Shown piece after piece: positions 35,466-43,379 of a stretch of 64,000 nt of DNA. A model generated the notes under the pieces. It was given only the letters and a program-made list of their open reading frames with translations, had not been told where the DNA came from and did not search any database. The DNA comes from Marinobacter subterrani. Its GTDB lineage: Bacteria; Pseudomonadota; Gammaproteobacteria; Pseudomonadales; Oleiphilaceae. Both the position numbers and the translations under genes were made by a program. How positions within the stretch are numbered: position 1 is the stretch's first letter; each line of letters starts with the position of its first letter. The stretch spans positions 2,852,001-2,916,000 of the forward strand of contig NZ_LFBU01000001.1 in NCBI RefSeq assembly GCF_001045555.1, in the 5' to 3' direction.

Positions 35466-36779
35466 ATGAACCAAAGTACGGCCCAAAAAACTCCTGAATC
35501 GGGAGCCGAACAGAAAAGCCACGTTCTTACACTGCCACTGGAAAACTCCCATGTTGACCGGTCGCCCCACACCTACGAACGCTGGCTGGTAGCCAAGCTT
35601 GTGCGCATGGCCGGTGGCCCGTCGGTCCGGTTCCGGCTCTGGAACGGAGACATCATCGAACCGGAGGGGCAGCAGGCGGAATTCACCCTGCACCTGACCG
35701 ACCCCAAGGCCCTGTATGCCCTGGTCACCAACCCAAACCTGGCCTTTGGCGATCTGTACAGCGCCGGGCGGCTGGAGGTGGAGGGGGATTTGCCCGATCT
35801 GATGGAGGCGCTTTACCGCGCGGTTCATCAGGCCCGCCAGAAGTGGCCGAAGTGGCTGGAGGCGCTGTGGCGCAACCACAATCCCCGGTCTACCGGCATT
35901 TCCGAAGCAAAGGAAAACATCCACCACCATTACGACCTGGGCAATGAGTTCTACCGGCTCTGGCTGGATAACGCCGAAATGCAGTACACCTGCGCCTATT
36001 ACGAAACGCCTGACCTGACCCTGGAACAGGCCCAACTGGCCAAGCTGGAACATGTCTGCCGGAAACTCCGGCTCAAGCCCGGCATGACCGTGGTCGAGGC
36101 TGGCTGTGGCTGGGGCGGGCTGGCCCGCTACATGGCCCGTAACTATGGTGTCAAGGTCCACTCCTACAATATTTCCCGGGAGCAGCTGGCCTATGCCCGG
36201 GAAGAGGCTCACAAACAGGGCCTTGATAATCTGGTTGAGTATGTCGAGGACGACTATCGCAACATCAGCGGCCAGTACGATGCCTTTGTCTCCATTGGCA
36301 TGCTTGAACATGTTGGCAAGGAAAACTACCAGGCCATGTCTGAGCTGATCAAACGGTGCCTCAAACCCGATGGCATCGCGTTGCTCCACAGCATCGGCCG
36401 CAACCGCCCCATGCTGATGAATGCCTGGATTGAGAAACGCATCTTTCCCGGCGCCTATCCGCCGAGCATCGGCGAATTCATGCAGATCTGTGAGCACAGC
36501 GATTTCTCGGTGCTGGATGTGGAGAACCTGCGCCTGCACTACGCCCAAACGCTCAGCCACTGGATGGAGCGGTTCACCGAGAACGAGGACAAGGTGTCCA
36601 CCATGTATGACGAACACTTTATCCGGGCCTGGCGCATGTACCTGGCCGGCTCCATGGCTGCCTTCCGTGCCGGCTCGCTGCAACTGTTCCAGGTGGTCTT
36701 TACCCACGGCGACAACAACACCCTGCCCCGAAGCCGGCAGGACCTCTACAACTTCCCCGCTGCCCCCGAGGAGGCCTGA
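35466..36779 (+). CDS. Cyclopropane-fatty-acyl-phospholipid synthase family methyltransferase
   Basis: The 437-residue protein has the CFA-synthase layout. The N-terminal lipid-binding domain contains NPNLAFGDLYSAGRLEVEGDL, and NIHHHYDLGNEFY (about 152-163) follows. The SAM site is VVEAGCGWGGLARYMA (209-224). CFA synthases methylate the double bond of unsaturated acyl chains in membrane phospholipids. Here the stop overlaps the start of an FAD oxidoreductase as TGATG, an arrangement that suggests a further modification such as reduction or desaturation. It could therefore make a product other than a cyclopropane. Confidence 0.88.
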   Translation: MNQSTAQKTPESGAEQKSHVLTLPLENSHVDRSPHTYERWLVAKLVRMAGGPSVRFRLWNGDIIEPEGQQAEFTLHLTDPKALYALVTNPNLAFGDLYSAGRLEVEGDLPDLMEALYRAVHQARQKWPKWLEALWRNHNPRSTGISEAKENIHHHYDLGNEFYRLWLDNAEMQYTCAYYETPDLTLEQAQLAKLEHVCRKLRLKPGMTVVEAGCGWGGLARYMARNYGVKVHSYNISREQLAYAREEAHKQGLDNLVEYVEDDYRNISGQYDAFVSIGMLEHVGKENYQAMSELIKRCLKPDGIALLHSIGRNRPMLMNAWIEKRIFPGAYPPSIGEFMQICEHSDFSVLDVENLRLHYAQTLSHWMERFTENEDKVSTMYDEHFIRAWRMYLAGSMAAFRAGSLQLFQVVFTHGDNNTLPRSRQDLYNFPAAPEEA

Positions 36780-37903
36780 TGGACTACTATGATCTGATCA
36801 TCGTCGGCGCTGGCCCCGCCGGCTCCACCCTGGCCGGCGCCCTTGCGAACAGCGGCAAGCGGATTCTGATCATCGACAAGCAGGATTTCCCCAGAGACAA
36901 AACCTGCGCCGGCTGGGTCACACCCGCCGTGATGGACACCCTGAAGATTGATCCCCAGGAATACGGCACCGGCCGAACGCTCCAGCCAATTCGCAGGTTC
37001 CGTATCGGCATGATGGGGCAACCCCCGGTGGAAAATGACCACGGTGATGTCGTCAGTTACGGCATTCGCCGGTGTGAATTCGATGACTACCTGCTCCGCC
37101 GGGTGAGCTGCCCGAAACAGCTTGCCACTCCGGTGAAAGCCATTGTCCGCAAGGACGGTAACTGGGTGATCAACGACACCTGGGAAGCGCCGCTGGTGAT
37201 CGGGGCCGGCGGCCACTTCTGCCCGGTGGCAAGGCTCCTTGGGGAAGGCCCCGGCGGGCATGAAACGGTGGTTGCCGCCAAGGAAGTGGAATTCGAGATG
37301 ACACCGGAGCAGGCATCCGCCTGCCAGGCCCGGGGCGACACACCGGAACTGTGGTTCTGCCGTGATCTCAAGGGCTATGCCTGGGTGTTCCGCAAAGGCA
37401 ATTACCTGAATATTGGCCTGGGCCGGGAGGACAACCACAAGCTGACCGATCATTTGCACGCCTTTGTGGAGGAAATGAAATCCGCAGGACGTATCCCGGC
37501 CGACCTGCCCGGACGATTCAAGGGTCACGCCTACCTACTTTATGCCCATGCCGAACGGCCGCTGGTGGATGACGGTATCCTGTTGATCGGCGATTCCGCC
37601 GGGCTCGCCTATACCCAGAGTGGTGAAGGCATACGGCCCGCGGTCGAATCTGCCCTGATGGCGGCCGACGTCATCCACCACGCCCCGGACTACTCCGCCT
37701 CTTCCCTGCAGGTGTACGGTGATGCCATTGCCGAACGCTTCGGTAACCGGGCAGCAGACCTGGAGGAAGGCTGGCAGGTTCCGGATTGGGTGAAGAAGCC
37801 CCTGGCCAGCACGCTCATGCGGTCACACTGGTTTACGCGGAAGGTCGTCACCGAGAAGTGGTTCCTGCACCGGGAAGTGCCACCGTTAAAAGCCGCAGTC
37901 TGA
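36779..37903 (+). CDS. FAD-dependent oxidoreductase of the geranylgeranyl-reductase type
   Basis: The 374-residue protein starts with the FAD-binding motif DLIIVGAGPAGSTLAGAL (5-22) and has DKTCAGWVTP and the second flavin motif LLIGDSAGLAYTQSGEGIRPA. Related enzymes reduce or desaturate isoprenoid or fatty-acyl chains. Coupling to the CFA-type methyltransferase suggests both act on the same lipid. The final 214 bases overlap a minus-strand ORF. Confidence 0.83.
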   Translation: MDYYDLIIVGAGPAGSTLAGALANSGKRILIIDKQDFPRDKTCAGWVTPAVMDTLKIDPQEYGTGRTLQPIRRFRIGMMGQPPVENDHGDVVSYGIRRCEFDDYLLRRVSCPKQLATPVKAIVRKDGNWVINDTWEAPLVIGAGGHFCPVARLLGEGPGGHETVVAAKEVEFEMTPEQASACQARGDTPELWFCRDLKGYAWVFRKGNYLNIGLGREDNHKLTDHLHAFVEEMKSAGRIPADLPGRFKGHAYLLYAHAERPLVDDGILLIGDSAGLAYTQSGEGIRPAVESALMAADVIHHAPDYSASSLQVYGDAIAERFGNRAADLEEGWQVPDWVKKPLASTLMRSHWFTRKVVTEKWFLHREVPPLKAAV

Positions 37904-38022
37904 CGGAAGATGTAATCACTCATCGGCGCCACGGTGCCCTCGTCGTCTGAATCATCGGCAAGGCTCAGGAGCTCACGCTGTTTGCCAATGGGTTTCACGA
38001 AGCTTTCCACAATGTTCGCCAT
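37690..38022 (-). CDS. Small hypothetical protein overlapping the FAD-oxidoreductase 3' end
   Basis: The 110-residue frame starts MANIVESFVKPIGKQRELL after a good AAGGAAA ribosome site. The first 40 residues lie outside other genes and look protein-like (acidic LADDSDDEG). The remainder is antisense to the oxidoreductase and may be incidental. No family is recognised. Confidence 0.35.
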   Translation of the reverse strand: MANIVESFVKPIGKQRELLSLADDSDDEGTVAPMSDYIFRQTAAFNGGTSRCRNHFSVTTFRVNQCDRMSVLARGFFTQSGTCQPSSRSAARLPKRSAMASPYTCREEAE

Positions 38023-38092
38023 GGTTTCCTTACCTGGAAGTTCAGTTCGCCAATGTCTTCGATAGTACGCCTTCAGGCGTACCGGAGTCGGA

Positions 38093-39535
38093 TCAGCCCC
38101 CCGGCCCACAATCGGTGCAGTCATCCACTGGCGCCGGCCCGATGCTGAGATTGCGGTTCAGGTCCTTCAATGCCGTTCTAAGCCCCTCCTCGATGACCGG
38201 ATGGTAAAACGGCATTTCCAGCATCTCACTCACGGTGAGCCGTCGCTGGGCTGACCAGGCCAGCAGGTGGGCTATGTGCTCGGCCGCCGGGCCGAACATT
38301 TCCGCGCCCATGAACAGGCCACTGCCATGCTCGCCATACACCCTGAGCAGGCCGCGGTTCTTGCCGATAACGCGGCTGCGCCCCTGATCCTCGAAGGACA
38401 CCTCACCGACGGCAAAGCAACCTCCGCAACGCTCGTCCACCTGCTGGATGGTCAGGCCGACCGTGGCAATCTGCGGGTCGGTGAAAACCACGGCCAAAGG
38501 CGTGCGCCTCAGGCCGACCCGGACATCAGGGTAAGCGGCGGCATTGTCGCCGGCGATCCGGCCCTCATCAGCCGCTTCGTGCAGCAGGGGCAGGCTGTTA
38601 TTGGCATCACCAGCGATAAAAATGTGGCTCTGGCCACAGCGCAGGGTATGGGGATCAAACAGCGGCATCCCCTTCTCGTCCAGTTCGATACCGGCATTCT
38701 GGATATCCAGACCATCGACATTGGGCCGGCGCCCGGTTGCCGCCAGCAGGTAATCGAAAACCTCGGTGCGTTCGCCGGCCTCCCCGTCCATGAATGTAAC
38801 GGCCACGCCCCCATCGACCCGTTCGACGTTTTTGACGTCCGCGTCCGGGTCCAGCGGGAATTCGTCCTTGAAAGTCTCCAGGGCATAGGCACGAATCGAG
38901 TCGTCCCGGATCGGACCAACGGCGCCACCCACTCCGAACATGCGTACCCGGACACCGAGCCGACTGAGGGCCTGTCCCAGCTCCAGGCCGATCACCCCCG
39001 GGCCGAAGACCACCACCGACTGCGGAAGCGTCTGCCACTCGAAGATATCGTCATTCACCACCAGTCGGTCCCTGGCCTCTTCCAGGAAAGCGGGAACGCT
39101 GGGCCGGGAGCCAGTTGCGATGATAATTCGCCGGGCGTCAACCTCCAGGTTATCTCCGACCACCAGATCGTTCGGGCCAGTGAATCGGGCCGGGCCCATG
39201 AGCCGGTGCTCCTGCGGAAATTTCTCAACGGACCGGATCACCGAACCCACGAACCGGTCCCGCTCGGCCCGCACCCGCTCCATCACCCGCTTGCCATCCA
39301 CCCTCATGTCTCCGGCAGAGACACCGAACAGCTCACCAAGCCCCATCTGATGAGCATTATCAGCGGCCGCGATCAGCAGCTTGCTGGGCATACAGCCGAC
39401 TCGCGCACAGGTCGTTCCGTACTGGTCAGCTTCGATCAGTACCACTTTGTCAGTGACTTGGCGCACCCGCTGGTAGGCCACCATCCCAGCGGTTCCAGCA
39501 CCGATAATGGCAACGTCTACGTCTCGTTTTTTCAT
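38093..39535 (-). CDS. Dihydrolipoamide-dehydrogenase-like flavoprotein disulfide reductase
   Basis: The 480-residue protein has a GAGTAG FAD loop (12-17), a redox pair Cys43/Cys48 in TTCARVGCMPSK, an NAD-binding domain (about 170-200, VVVFGPGVIGLELGQ) and the C-terminal active-site His in PFYHPVIEEGL. The redox motif CARVGC differs from the usual CLNVGC of lipoamide dehydrogenases. The C-terminus carries two extra cysteines, DDCTDCGPGG. No 2-oxoacid dehydrogenase genes are adjacent, so it is probably an accessory enzyme with another disulfide substrate. Confidence 0.85.
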   Translation of the reverse strand: MKKRDVDVAIIGAGTAGMVAYQRVRQVTDKVVLIEADQYGTTCARVGCMPSKLLIAAADNAHQMGLGELFGVSAGDMRVDGKRVMERVRAERDRFVGSVIRSVEKFPQEHRLMGPARFTGPNDLVVGDNLEVDARRIIIATGSRPSVPAFLEEARDRLVVNDDIFEWQTLPQSVVVFGPGVIGLELGQALSRLGVRVRMFGVGGAVGPIRDDSIRAYALETFKDEFPLDPDADVKNVERVDGGVAVTFMDGEAGERTEVFDYLLAATGRRPNVDGLDIQNAGIELDEKGMPLFDPHTLRCGQSHIFIAGDANNSLPLLHEAADEGRIAGDNAAAYPDVRVGLRRTPLAVVFTDPQIATVGLTIQQVDERCGGCFAVGEVSFEDQGRSRVIGKNRGLLRVYGEHGSGLFMGAEMFGPAAEHIAHLLAWSAQRRLTVSEMLEMPFYHPVIEEGLRTALKDLNRNLSIGPAPVDDCTDCGPGG

Positions 39536-39723
39536 ACAGCGGCCTCCTGACGGGCACCCCGGCTCCCGGAAACAGGGCCAGGTTCGGTCGAGTGTGACCT
39601 CAGTATAGAAGCTGCGGCAAGTTCCCGGGGTATCGGGACAAACACTGCGTCGTGAAAAAATCTCCGTTTCCGCCTATGCTGTCAGGCGTCCGAAACCTCG
39701 GCGAACACATCGGAGGCAGGAAT

Positions 39724-40395
39724 ATGCAGAATTACTGGCCGGAATTTCTGACAGTCGCACTGGTTCATCTGCTGGCGGTTGCAAGCCCGGGGCCGGACTT
39801 CGCCGTGATGCTCAGGCAGGCGCTGTTCCAGAGCCGCAGGAATGCCCTGCTGACTGCCATTGGAATCGGAGGCGGCATCCTGGTGCATGTTTGTTACTCG
39901 CTGCTGGGTATTGGCCTGCTGATCCAGCAATCCGTGCTGTTGTTCAGCATGCTCAAGGTGCTCGGCGCACTGTACCTCACCTGGATCGCCTTCCAGTGCC
40001 TGCGGGCCCGGGCCGGCGGTATTCATGTGGAAGCCACACCACAGACCAGCCAGTCGGGGCGTGCCGCTCTCCGCCTGGGTTTCCTGACCAATGCCCTGAA
40101 TCCCAAGGCAACCTTGTTCTTTGTCTCGCTGTTCTCTGTGGTCATCAGCCCGGGCACACCCATTGCCCTGCAGGCCGGCTACGGTATCTACATGGCGCTG
40201 GCCACCGGGCTCTGGTTTGCCATGGTTGCGGTTTGCTTCACCCTGCCGCAGGTACGCAGGGGCTTCAACCGCTTCGGCCACTGGCTGGACCGGCTGATGG
40301 GCGGCGTGCTGTTGTTGCTGGCCGGCCAGTTGCTGCTGTCTACAGTGAGCGGATCAGAGCCTCCGTCTGCGCCCATCCCAGGCACGGATCGGTAA
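39724..40395 (+). CDS. LysE/RhtB-family amino-acid exporter
   Basis: The 223-residue protein has six predicted helices and the family N-terminus HLLAVASPGPDFAVMLRQ (about 14-31). Members export amino acids or their derivatives. GGAGGCAGG upstream sets the start. The last 56 bases overlap the 3' end of the convergent DAHP synthase gene. Confidence 0.9.
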   Translation: MQNYWPEFLTVALVHLLAVASPGPDFAVMLRQALFQSRRNALLTAIGIGGGILVHVCYSLLGIGLLIQQSVLLFSMLKVLGALYLTWIAFQCLRARAGGIHVEATPQTSQSGRAALRLGFLTNALNPKATLFFVSLFSVVISPGTPIALQAGYGIYMALATGLWFAMVAVCFTLPQVRRGFNRFGHWLDRLMGGVLLLLAGQLLLSTVSGSEPPSAPIPGTDR

Positions 40396-41392
40396 TCGAG
40401 CAGCCGTAACGCAGGTCCTCACCATCGTCCTGACGGCCTGGTTCCAGGAAGCTCTCAAGCATTAACCCGCGAATATGGCAATTGCCGGCATCGCGCTGGG
40501 CCATCACCTCCCGGGCGATATCCAACTGGCGCTCCGCCTGCTTGCAGGCGTTGTCATGACTGCAATCGACCATCACCGCCGTGGACAACCCGGCCGTTTG
40601 CAGCGCGCTGACCGCCCGGCCAATACTGTCGGCGTCGTAGTTGGTAATACCGCGGCCGCCGCGCAAAACCAGGTGGGTGTCCGGGTTGCCCCGGGTGGTA
40701 ATCATCACCGGCGCCCCGGTCGCCGACACGCCCAGGTGGTGGTGGGGATGGCTTGCCGATTTCATGGCATTGGTGGCCACGGCGATGCCGCCATCGGTGC
40801 CGTTCTTGAACCCGGTGGGCATGGGCAGGCCACTGACCATTTCCCGGTGCACCTGTGACTCGGTGGTGCGTGCCCCGATGGCGGTCCAGCTTACCAGATC
40901 GCCCAGGTAATCCATGGCGAACGGGCTCAATGCTTCCGTTGCCAGAGGCAGGCCCATGGCTGTCAGATTGAGAAGCAGTCGACGGGAACGGCGCAGCCCC
41001 TCATTCAGATCACCCGCCCCGGTGCGTTCGGGGTCGTACAACAGCCCTTTCCAGCCAACAGTTGTCCGGGGCTTTTCCAGGTACGCGCGCATGACAATCA
41101 GGAACCGGTCGCTGACGGCATCGGCCAGCGCTTTGAGCTTCTCCCCGTATTCCAGGGCCGCCACCTCGTCATGGATGGAGCAGGGCCCCATCACGATCAG
41201 GGTTCTGTCGTCGGTACCCTGCAGGATCTGCCGGATCGCCTGTCTCTGGTCGCTGACCTGCCGGATGACAAAGTCACTGGCTGGCATCTCCTGCGTCAGT
41301 TCCGCTGGCGTGGGCAGGAGGACTTCCCGGCGATGGCGGCCCACAGCCTCCGTGGTAGCGTCTGTCAGTTCGGTGTTCAAAGGCATGTTCAT
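40340..41392 (-). CDS. Class I 3-deoxy-7-phosphoheptulonate (DAHP) synthase
   Basis: The 350-residue AroF/G/H-type enzyme condenses PEP with erythrose 4-phosphate, the first step of the shikimate pathway. Motifs are IVMGPCSIHD, MRAYLEKPRTTVGWKGL, IGARTTESQVHR, FKNGTDG, LRGGRGITNY and VDCSHDNACKQ. An N-terminal extension of the size found in feedback-regulated isozymes is present, but I cannot tell which amino acid inhibits it. Upstream lie an aromatic leader peptide and a terminator, so expression is probably attenuated. It overlaps the LysE-type gene at the 3' ends. Confidence 0.95.
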   Translation of the reverse strand: MNMPLNTELTDATTEAVGRHRREVLLPTPAELTQEMPASDFVIRQVSDQRQAIRQILQGTDDRTLIVMGPCSIHDEVAALEYGEKLKALADAVSDRFLIVMRAYLEKPRTTVGWKGLLYDPERTGAGDLNEGLRRSRRLLLNLTAMGLPLATEALSPFAMDYLGDLVSWTAIGARTTESQVHREMVSGLPMPTGFKNGTDGGIAVATNAMKSASHPHHHLGVSATGAPVMITTRGNPDTHLVLRGGRGITNYDADSIGRAVSALQTAGLSTAVMVDCSHDNACKQAERQLDIAREVMAQRDAGNCHIRGLMLESFLEPGRQDDGEDLRYGCSITDPCLGWAQTEALIRSL

Positions 41393-41423
41393 ATCAGTGT
41401 TCCCGTTTCCCTGCGTCAGAATC

Positions 41424-41459
41424 AAAAAAGCCCCGGCTGGGCTACCAGTCGGGGCTTTT
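41424..41459 (-). terminator. Attenuator terminator before the DAHP synthase gene
   Basis: On the minus strand, AAGCCCCG and CGGGGCTT arms are followed by TTTTTTG. It stands between the leader-peptide stop (65 bases upstream) and the DAHP synthase start (31 bases downstream). An intrinsic terminator inside a leader is the mark of attenuation. Confidence 0.88.
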
Positions 41460-41469
41460 CGAGTCCGGT

Positions 41470-41497
41470 GGCAGCCTGGGTTTTCTGCCGGGCTGCC
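41470..41497 (-). promoter_or_regulatory. Upstream hairpin of the attenuator (pause or antiterminator element)
   Basis: GGCAGCC and GGCTGCC form a perfect 7-base-pair stem between the leader peptide and the terminator. Its AGCCCGGC segment could pair alternatively with the terminator's GCCGGGG arm. Confidence 0.55.
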
Positions 41498-41524
41498 TTC
41501 CTCGTTATTCGTTCGATGAAGATC

Positions 41525-41662
41525 CTATGGGCGGCCCCGGCTCTGGCTAAAATAAAAGCCATAACCAAACCACCAGAAAAACACAGCAGCGACTGCCGCC
41601 GCCGGCTTGGCGCCGAAAGCTTGCAGAACATTCAATTGACAGGTCGCGTGTGTCGTCTTCAT
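41525..41662 (-). CDS. Aromatic-amino-acid leader peptide of DAHP synthase
   Basis: The 45-codon frame begins MKTTHATCQLNVLQAF and contains FFWWFGYGFYF (residues 28-38): five Phe, two Trp and two Tyr in eleven codons. It ends in TAG 65 bases before a terminator hairpin that precedes the DAHP synthase gene. Ribosome stalling when Phe, Trp or Tyr is short should prevent terminator folding. It is much longer than classic leaders (14-16 residues). A sigma-70-like promoter lies directly upstream. Confidence 0.82.
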   Translation of the reverse strand: MKTTHATCQLNVLQAFGAKPAAAVAAVFFWWFGYGFYFSQSRGRP

Positions 41663-41671
41663 GCTTTTCAA

Positions 41672-41699
41672 TATATACCCCCGGTTTTCAACTTGGCAA
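41672..41699 (-). promoter_or_regulatory. Sigma-70-like promoter of the leader peptide
   Basis: On the minus strand, TTGCCA is separated by 16 bases from TATATA. The predicted start point would be only a few bases before the leader ATG, giving a nearly leaderless message. A second promoter further upstream is possible. Confidence 0.5.
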
Positions 41700-41748
41700 C
41701 CCGTGCGACGGAGTTTTTTCAGCCCCGCATCGAGGTTGGGAGCAAACA

Positions 41749-42537
41749 ATGACCACCATGTCCCGACGCTATCCTCTATACCTGGCGCTGACCGCCCTGC
41801 TCTGCCTGCTTTCAAGCCACGTGCTTGCCCAGACTGAAACCCGGGCCTACCAGCTCAATAACCGGCCCGGTGAGGATGTGGCTGCCCAGATCCGGCAGCT
41901 CTACCAGGGCTCACCTGTAACGGTTACCGCGCGCGGCATGCAACTGGTGGTGCGTGGCGAGCCAGAGCTTCTGGATGAAATTGGAACGCTTGTTGACACC
42001 CTGGATGTGGCACCGGTTCAGCTCAGGATCACCGTTCGCTCCATCACGGATATCGGTGGCAAGCGCTCGGGTGCCGGCCTGTCCGCTTCCGGGGGGCAGG
42101 CCGAAATCTCGGCACAACACCGCGTGATCAGCACGGCCAGCACCCGGGAGAGAACCCTGGTAATGCAGGATGGTCAATCAGCCCATATTACCTCAGGCCA
42201 GATCCGGACGATTCCGGTTGCTATCCAGGGCGGCCGAAACCCTGCCGCCTTTCTCGAACAGGTTGAAACCCGGAGCGGATTTCTGGTCAGCCCCCGGGTC
42301 ATTTCCGACCGGGCCGTTGAGCTGAACATTGTGTCGTTTGAAGAGGACCCGGCCAGCCTGGAGGGCTACGAAACCGAAGCCCTGGTCACCGTTCGCCGGG
42401 TTGAGCCTGGCCAGTGGGTCACCCTCGGCAGCACCGCAACCAGCGCGACCCGTGAGCGCAGCGGAATTACCTATCAGGTAAACAGCAGCCGGTCCGACAA
42501 CCAGCGCTTTGAAGTCAAGGTCGAGCTTTTGCCCTGA
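41749..42537 (+). CDS. Exported secretin N-domain-like protein
   Basis: The 262-residue protein has a signal peptide (about 1-26, ending VLAQ) and then a secretin short N-terminal-type module (YQLNNRPGEDVAAQIRQLY...VTARGMQLVVRGEPELLDEIGTLVDTLD). A beta-rich part resembles the start of a secretin domain but lacks the full pore-forming region. It may be a periplasmic or outer-membrane relative of PulD/GspD that does not form a pore. It is tail-to-tail with the J-protein gene. Confidence 0.72.
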   Translation: MTTMSRRYPLYLALTALLCLLSSHVLAQTETRAYQLNNRPGEDVAAQIRQLYQGSPVTVTARGMQLVVRGEPELLDEIGTLVDTLDVAPVQLRITVRSITDIGGKRSGAGLSASGGQAEISAQHRVISTASTRERTLVMQDGQSAHITSGQIRTIPVAIQGGRNPAAFLEQVETRSGFLVSPRVISDRAVELNIVSFEEDPASLEGYETEALVTVRRVEPGQWVTLGSTATSATRERSGITYQVNSSRSDNQRFEVKVELLP

Positions 42538-42539
42538 GC

Positions 42540-43046
42540 TCAGGCCCTGCGTTTGCCCAGCAGAACCTGCTTGGCTTCGTTGAGCTTTGCGGCGAGATAA
42601 TCGCTGCCGCCCCGGTCCGGATGCAGCTTTTGCATCAGCCGGCGATGGGCCATGACGATGTCCTCTTCAGAACAGCCGGCTTTCACCCCGAGAATGTCGC
42701 AGGCTTCACGCTCCGACATCTGGCCATTCAGGTTGCTGCCCGGCCCGGAGTGCTGGCCTGTCTGCCCGCCGGTATCCTGCTGCGGCCTGTCTGCGAACAT
42801 CCGGTTGATGGCAGGGGCATATTTCAGCAGGGCAGGCAGTTTGCGCAGCAGCGGGATAACCGCGGCGACGGCGGCGGTCAGCACATGAATCCGGCCGGTA
42901 AGGACCATAAAGACCAACAGGGCGCCACCCACCACCAGCACAACCTTCCAGGTGGCCGCCTTTTTCCTCTCGGCCGATAGCGCGCCCCACTGTTTCAGAA
43001 CCACAAATACCGCGGCTGCCAGCGCGATTCCCAGAATCCACTGCAT
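42540..43046 (-). CDS. Membrane-anchored J-domain (DnaJ-like) co-chaperone
   Basis: The 168-residue protein has two N-terminal membrane helices (about 2-18 and 34-70, including [17 protein letters not shown]) and a C-terminal J-domain (about 112-165) with the essential HPD motif in [15 protein letters not shown]. It should recruit DnaK to the inner membrane. The layout with the J-domain last resembles the TIM14/DjlA-like group. No partner chaperone gene is adjacent. Confidence 0.87.
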   Translation of the reverse strand: MQWILGIALAAAVFVVLKQWGALSAERKKAATWKVVLVVGGALLVFMVLTGRIHVLTAAVAAVIPLLRKLPALLKYAPAINRMFADRPQQDTGGQTGQHSGPGSNLNGQMSEREACDILGVKAGCSEEDIVMAHRRLMQKLHPDRGGSDYLAAKLNEAKQVLLGKRRA

Positions 43047-43379
43047 GGTTGATCCTTAGCTTGATTGTCGTCGTAATTCTGTCATCGCATCCTGCCACAT
43101 TGCCAGTATCGCAGCACTGAAAACCGGCAGGCAGGAAAACTGCCATAAGATCCGTCAAAATAGGGCAGTGAGGAGCCTAGCTATTAGTACCTATAAACCG
43201 GTGACAACAGCGACCTGGATTTTGTAGGATGCTATTCTTCGCCAAATATAAATGATTCCCGTATTCAAACAGTCTGTCGTCGTGCAAAGGATCGGCAAGG
43301 GACCGCAGATCGCCAGCCTCCCTTGTCTCACCCCTAGTTGCTTCACCCAGACAGGACATTGATTTCCAGGACCTGAACT
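43047..43379. other. 333-base intergenic region before the RND pump genes
   Basis: This lies between divergent genes. It contains an AT-rich stretch with TATAAAT near 43248 and AGGA just before the pump adaptor ATG. I found no clear operator, repeat or small gene. Confidence 0.5.
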
